Source: Bacteroidota bacterium
Lineage (GTDB): Bacteria > Bacteroidota > Bacteroidia > Bacteroidales > UBA12481
Assembly: GCA_030592205.1 (NCBI GenBank)
Contig: JAUVKA010000274.1
Span: 1-5,850, forward strand
Length of the DNA: 5,850 bases
Direction of reading: 5' to 3'
Part shown: positions 5,207 to 5,850 of the stretch, one piece after another
How the letters are laid out: every line of letters begins with the position of its first letter
Position numbering within the stretch: the first letter of the stretch is position 1
The notes under the pieces: model-generated
What the model was told of the DNA's origin: nothing
Database searches by the model: none
What the model saw: only the letters and a program-made list of their open reading frames with translations
Program-made: the position numbers and the translations under genes

Positions 5207-5850
5207 ATGAAAACTAAGCTTAATTTATTGTTAGCAGTGGCATTGATAGGGTTTACCTGTCAATCTGCTTTAGCCCAATTAACTGTACAACACATTTTTG
5301 ACAATAACATGATTCTCCAAAGGGATAAACCAGCCAAAGTATGGGGTTGGGGGAATCCCGGAGATGAGGTTATGGTGGAATTTGATTCCCAGGTAAAAAC
5401 TTGCACTGTTTCACCGGATAAGAGCTGGGAATTATTCCTTGAGCCGATGCCGGCCAATGTGGATCCGCAAATCTTCAAAGTTAATAGTGAAGGAGATGCC
5501 GTTGTTTATCAAAATGTTCTGGTTGGAGATGTTTGGATCCTCGGCGGTCAATCGAACATGGAACTGGATTTAAAGAGAATTTATCATGGAGATGAAGAAA
5601 TTGCCTCAGCAAATTTCCCGAACATCCGTATCCTTACTATACCGGCTAAAGCCAGTCCGGTTCCGCTTAAGGATTTTGAACGACTAAATGAGTGGGACAG
5701 CTGGCACGGACGATATGACCTGAAAGGCTATTGGTTTGTTTGTTCACCTCAAACAGTTCCAACTTTTTCGGGAATGGGATATGTATTCGGAAGAAGGTTG
5801 TACATGGCCTCTAAGGTGCCAATTGCCTTAATCGATGCTTCCTGGGGAGG
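5207..5850 (+). CDS. Sialate O-acetylesterase-like (SASA domain) exported esterase, 5' part
   Basis: The reading frame is open from the ATG at 5207 to the window end (214 codons plus two bases), so the gene is cut by the window, not broken. Residues 1-23 form a type I signal peptide: Lys2 and Lys4, a hydrophobic core at about 6-17, and ALA before Gln24, so the enzyme is periplasmic or secreted. The N-terminal beta domain shows DNNMILQRDKPAKVWGWG (32-49), typical of this family. The nucleophile motif follows as GDVWILGGQSNMEL (107-120), placing the catalytic Ser at 116. The frame leaves the window within VPIALIDASWG (204-214), a conserved SASA segment. The acid and His of the catalytic machinery lie beyond the window. 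Family members remove O-acetyl groups from sialic acid or from other acetylated glycans such as pectin or xylan; the substrate is not visible here. AAGG lies 2 nt before the ATG. The start is set by the signal peptide. It is 147 bp after the UroD-like gene on the same strand. Confidence 0.88.
   Translation, partial: MKTKLNLLLAVALIGFTCQSALAQLTVQHIFDNNMILQRDKPAKVWGWGNPGDEVMVEFDSQVKTCTVSPDKSWELFLEPMPANVDPQIFKVNSEGDAVVYQNVLVGDVWILGGQSNMELDLKRIYHGDEEIASANFPNIRILTIPAKASPVPLKDFERLNEWDSWHGRYDLKGYWFVCSPQTVPTFSGMGYVFGRRLYMASKVPIALIDASWG

Noticed and set aside
5207..5276. Esterase as a lipoprotein, using Cys18 of its signal
   Set aside because: GFTC does not fit a lipobox, whereas ALA before Gln24 fits type I cleavage well.

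Overview
This looks like AT-rich chromosomal DNA from a member of the Bacteroidota. The signs are a short-signal lipoprotein of the 6-bladed beta-propeller type common in that phylum, mostly weak or absent Shine-Dalgarno sequences, a recognisable Bacteroidota-type promoter (TATATTTG preceded by TTG at 19 nt), and short degenerate tandem-repeat tracts between genes. No genus can be named from the sequence alone.

Layout. Positions 1-230 hold no gene. Gene 1 (231-1421, +) is a lipoprotein with a predicted beta-propeller fold. It converges, with only 23 bp between stop codons, on a minus-strand pair: a small four-helix membrane protein (1445-1855) and, upstream of it in transcription, a Cro/C1 (XRE) type helix-turn-helix regulator (2009-2257). 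Two tracts of the same degenerate 7-8 bp unit (about TCAGTTAY on the + strand) flank the regulator gene, one in its 5' leader and one between it and the membrane-protein gene.

Divergent from the regulator is a plus-strand run that looks like a carbohydrate-use cluster. It contains an MFS sugar symporter of the FucP/FHS type (2506-3729), a cytosolic protein of the uroporphyrinogen-decarboxylase-like superfamily that lacks the usual UroD signature (3761-5059), and the 5' part of a secreted SASA-type sialate O-acetylesterase-like enzyme (5207 to beyond the window end).

How the genes may work together (inference). The exported esterase would remove O-acetyl groups from a glycan or glycoside outside the cytoplasm. 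The FucP-like carrier would bring in the freed sugar by proton symport. The UroD-like protein would act in the cytoplasm on the imported compound. Its superfamily includes methyltransferases of corrinoid-dependent methyl transfer, so removal of a methyl group is possible but unproven. The XRE regulator may control its own operon and perhaps the divergent sugar genes. The UroD-like gene in a sugar locus and the repeat tracts around the regulator are the parts most worth following.
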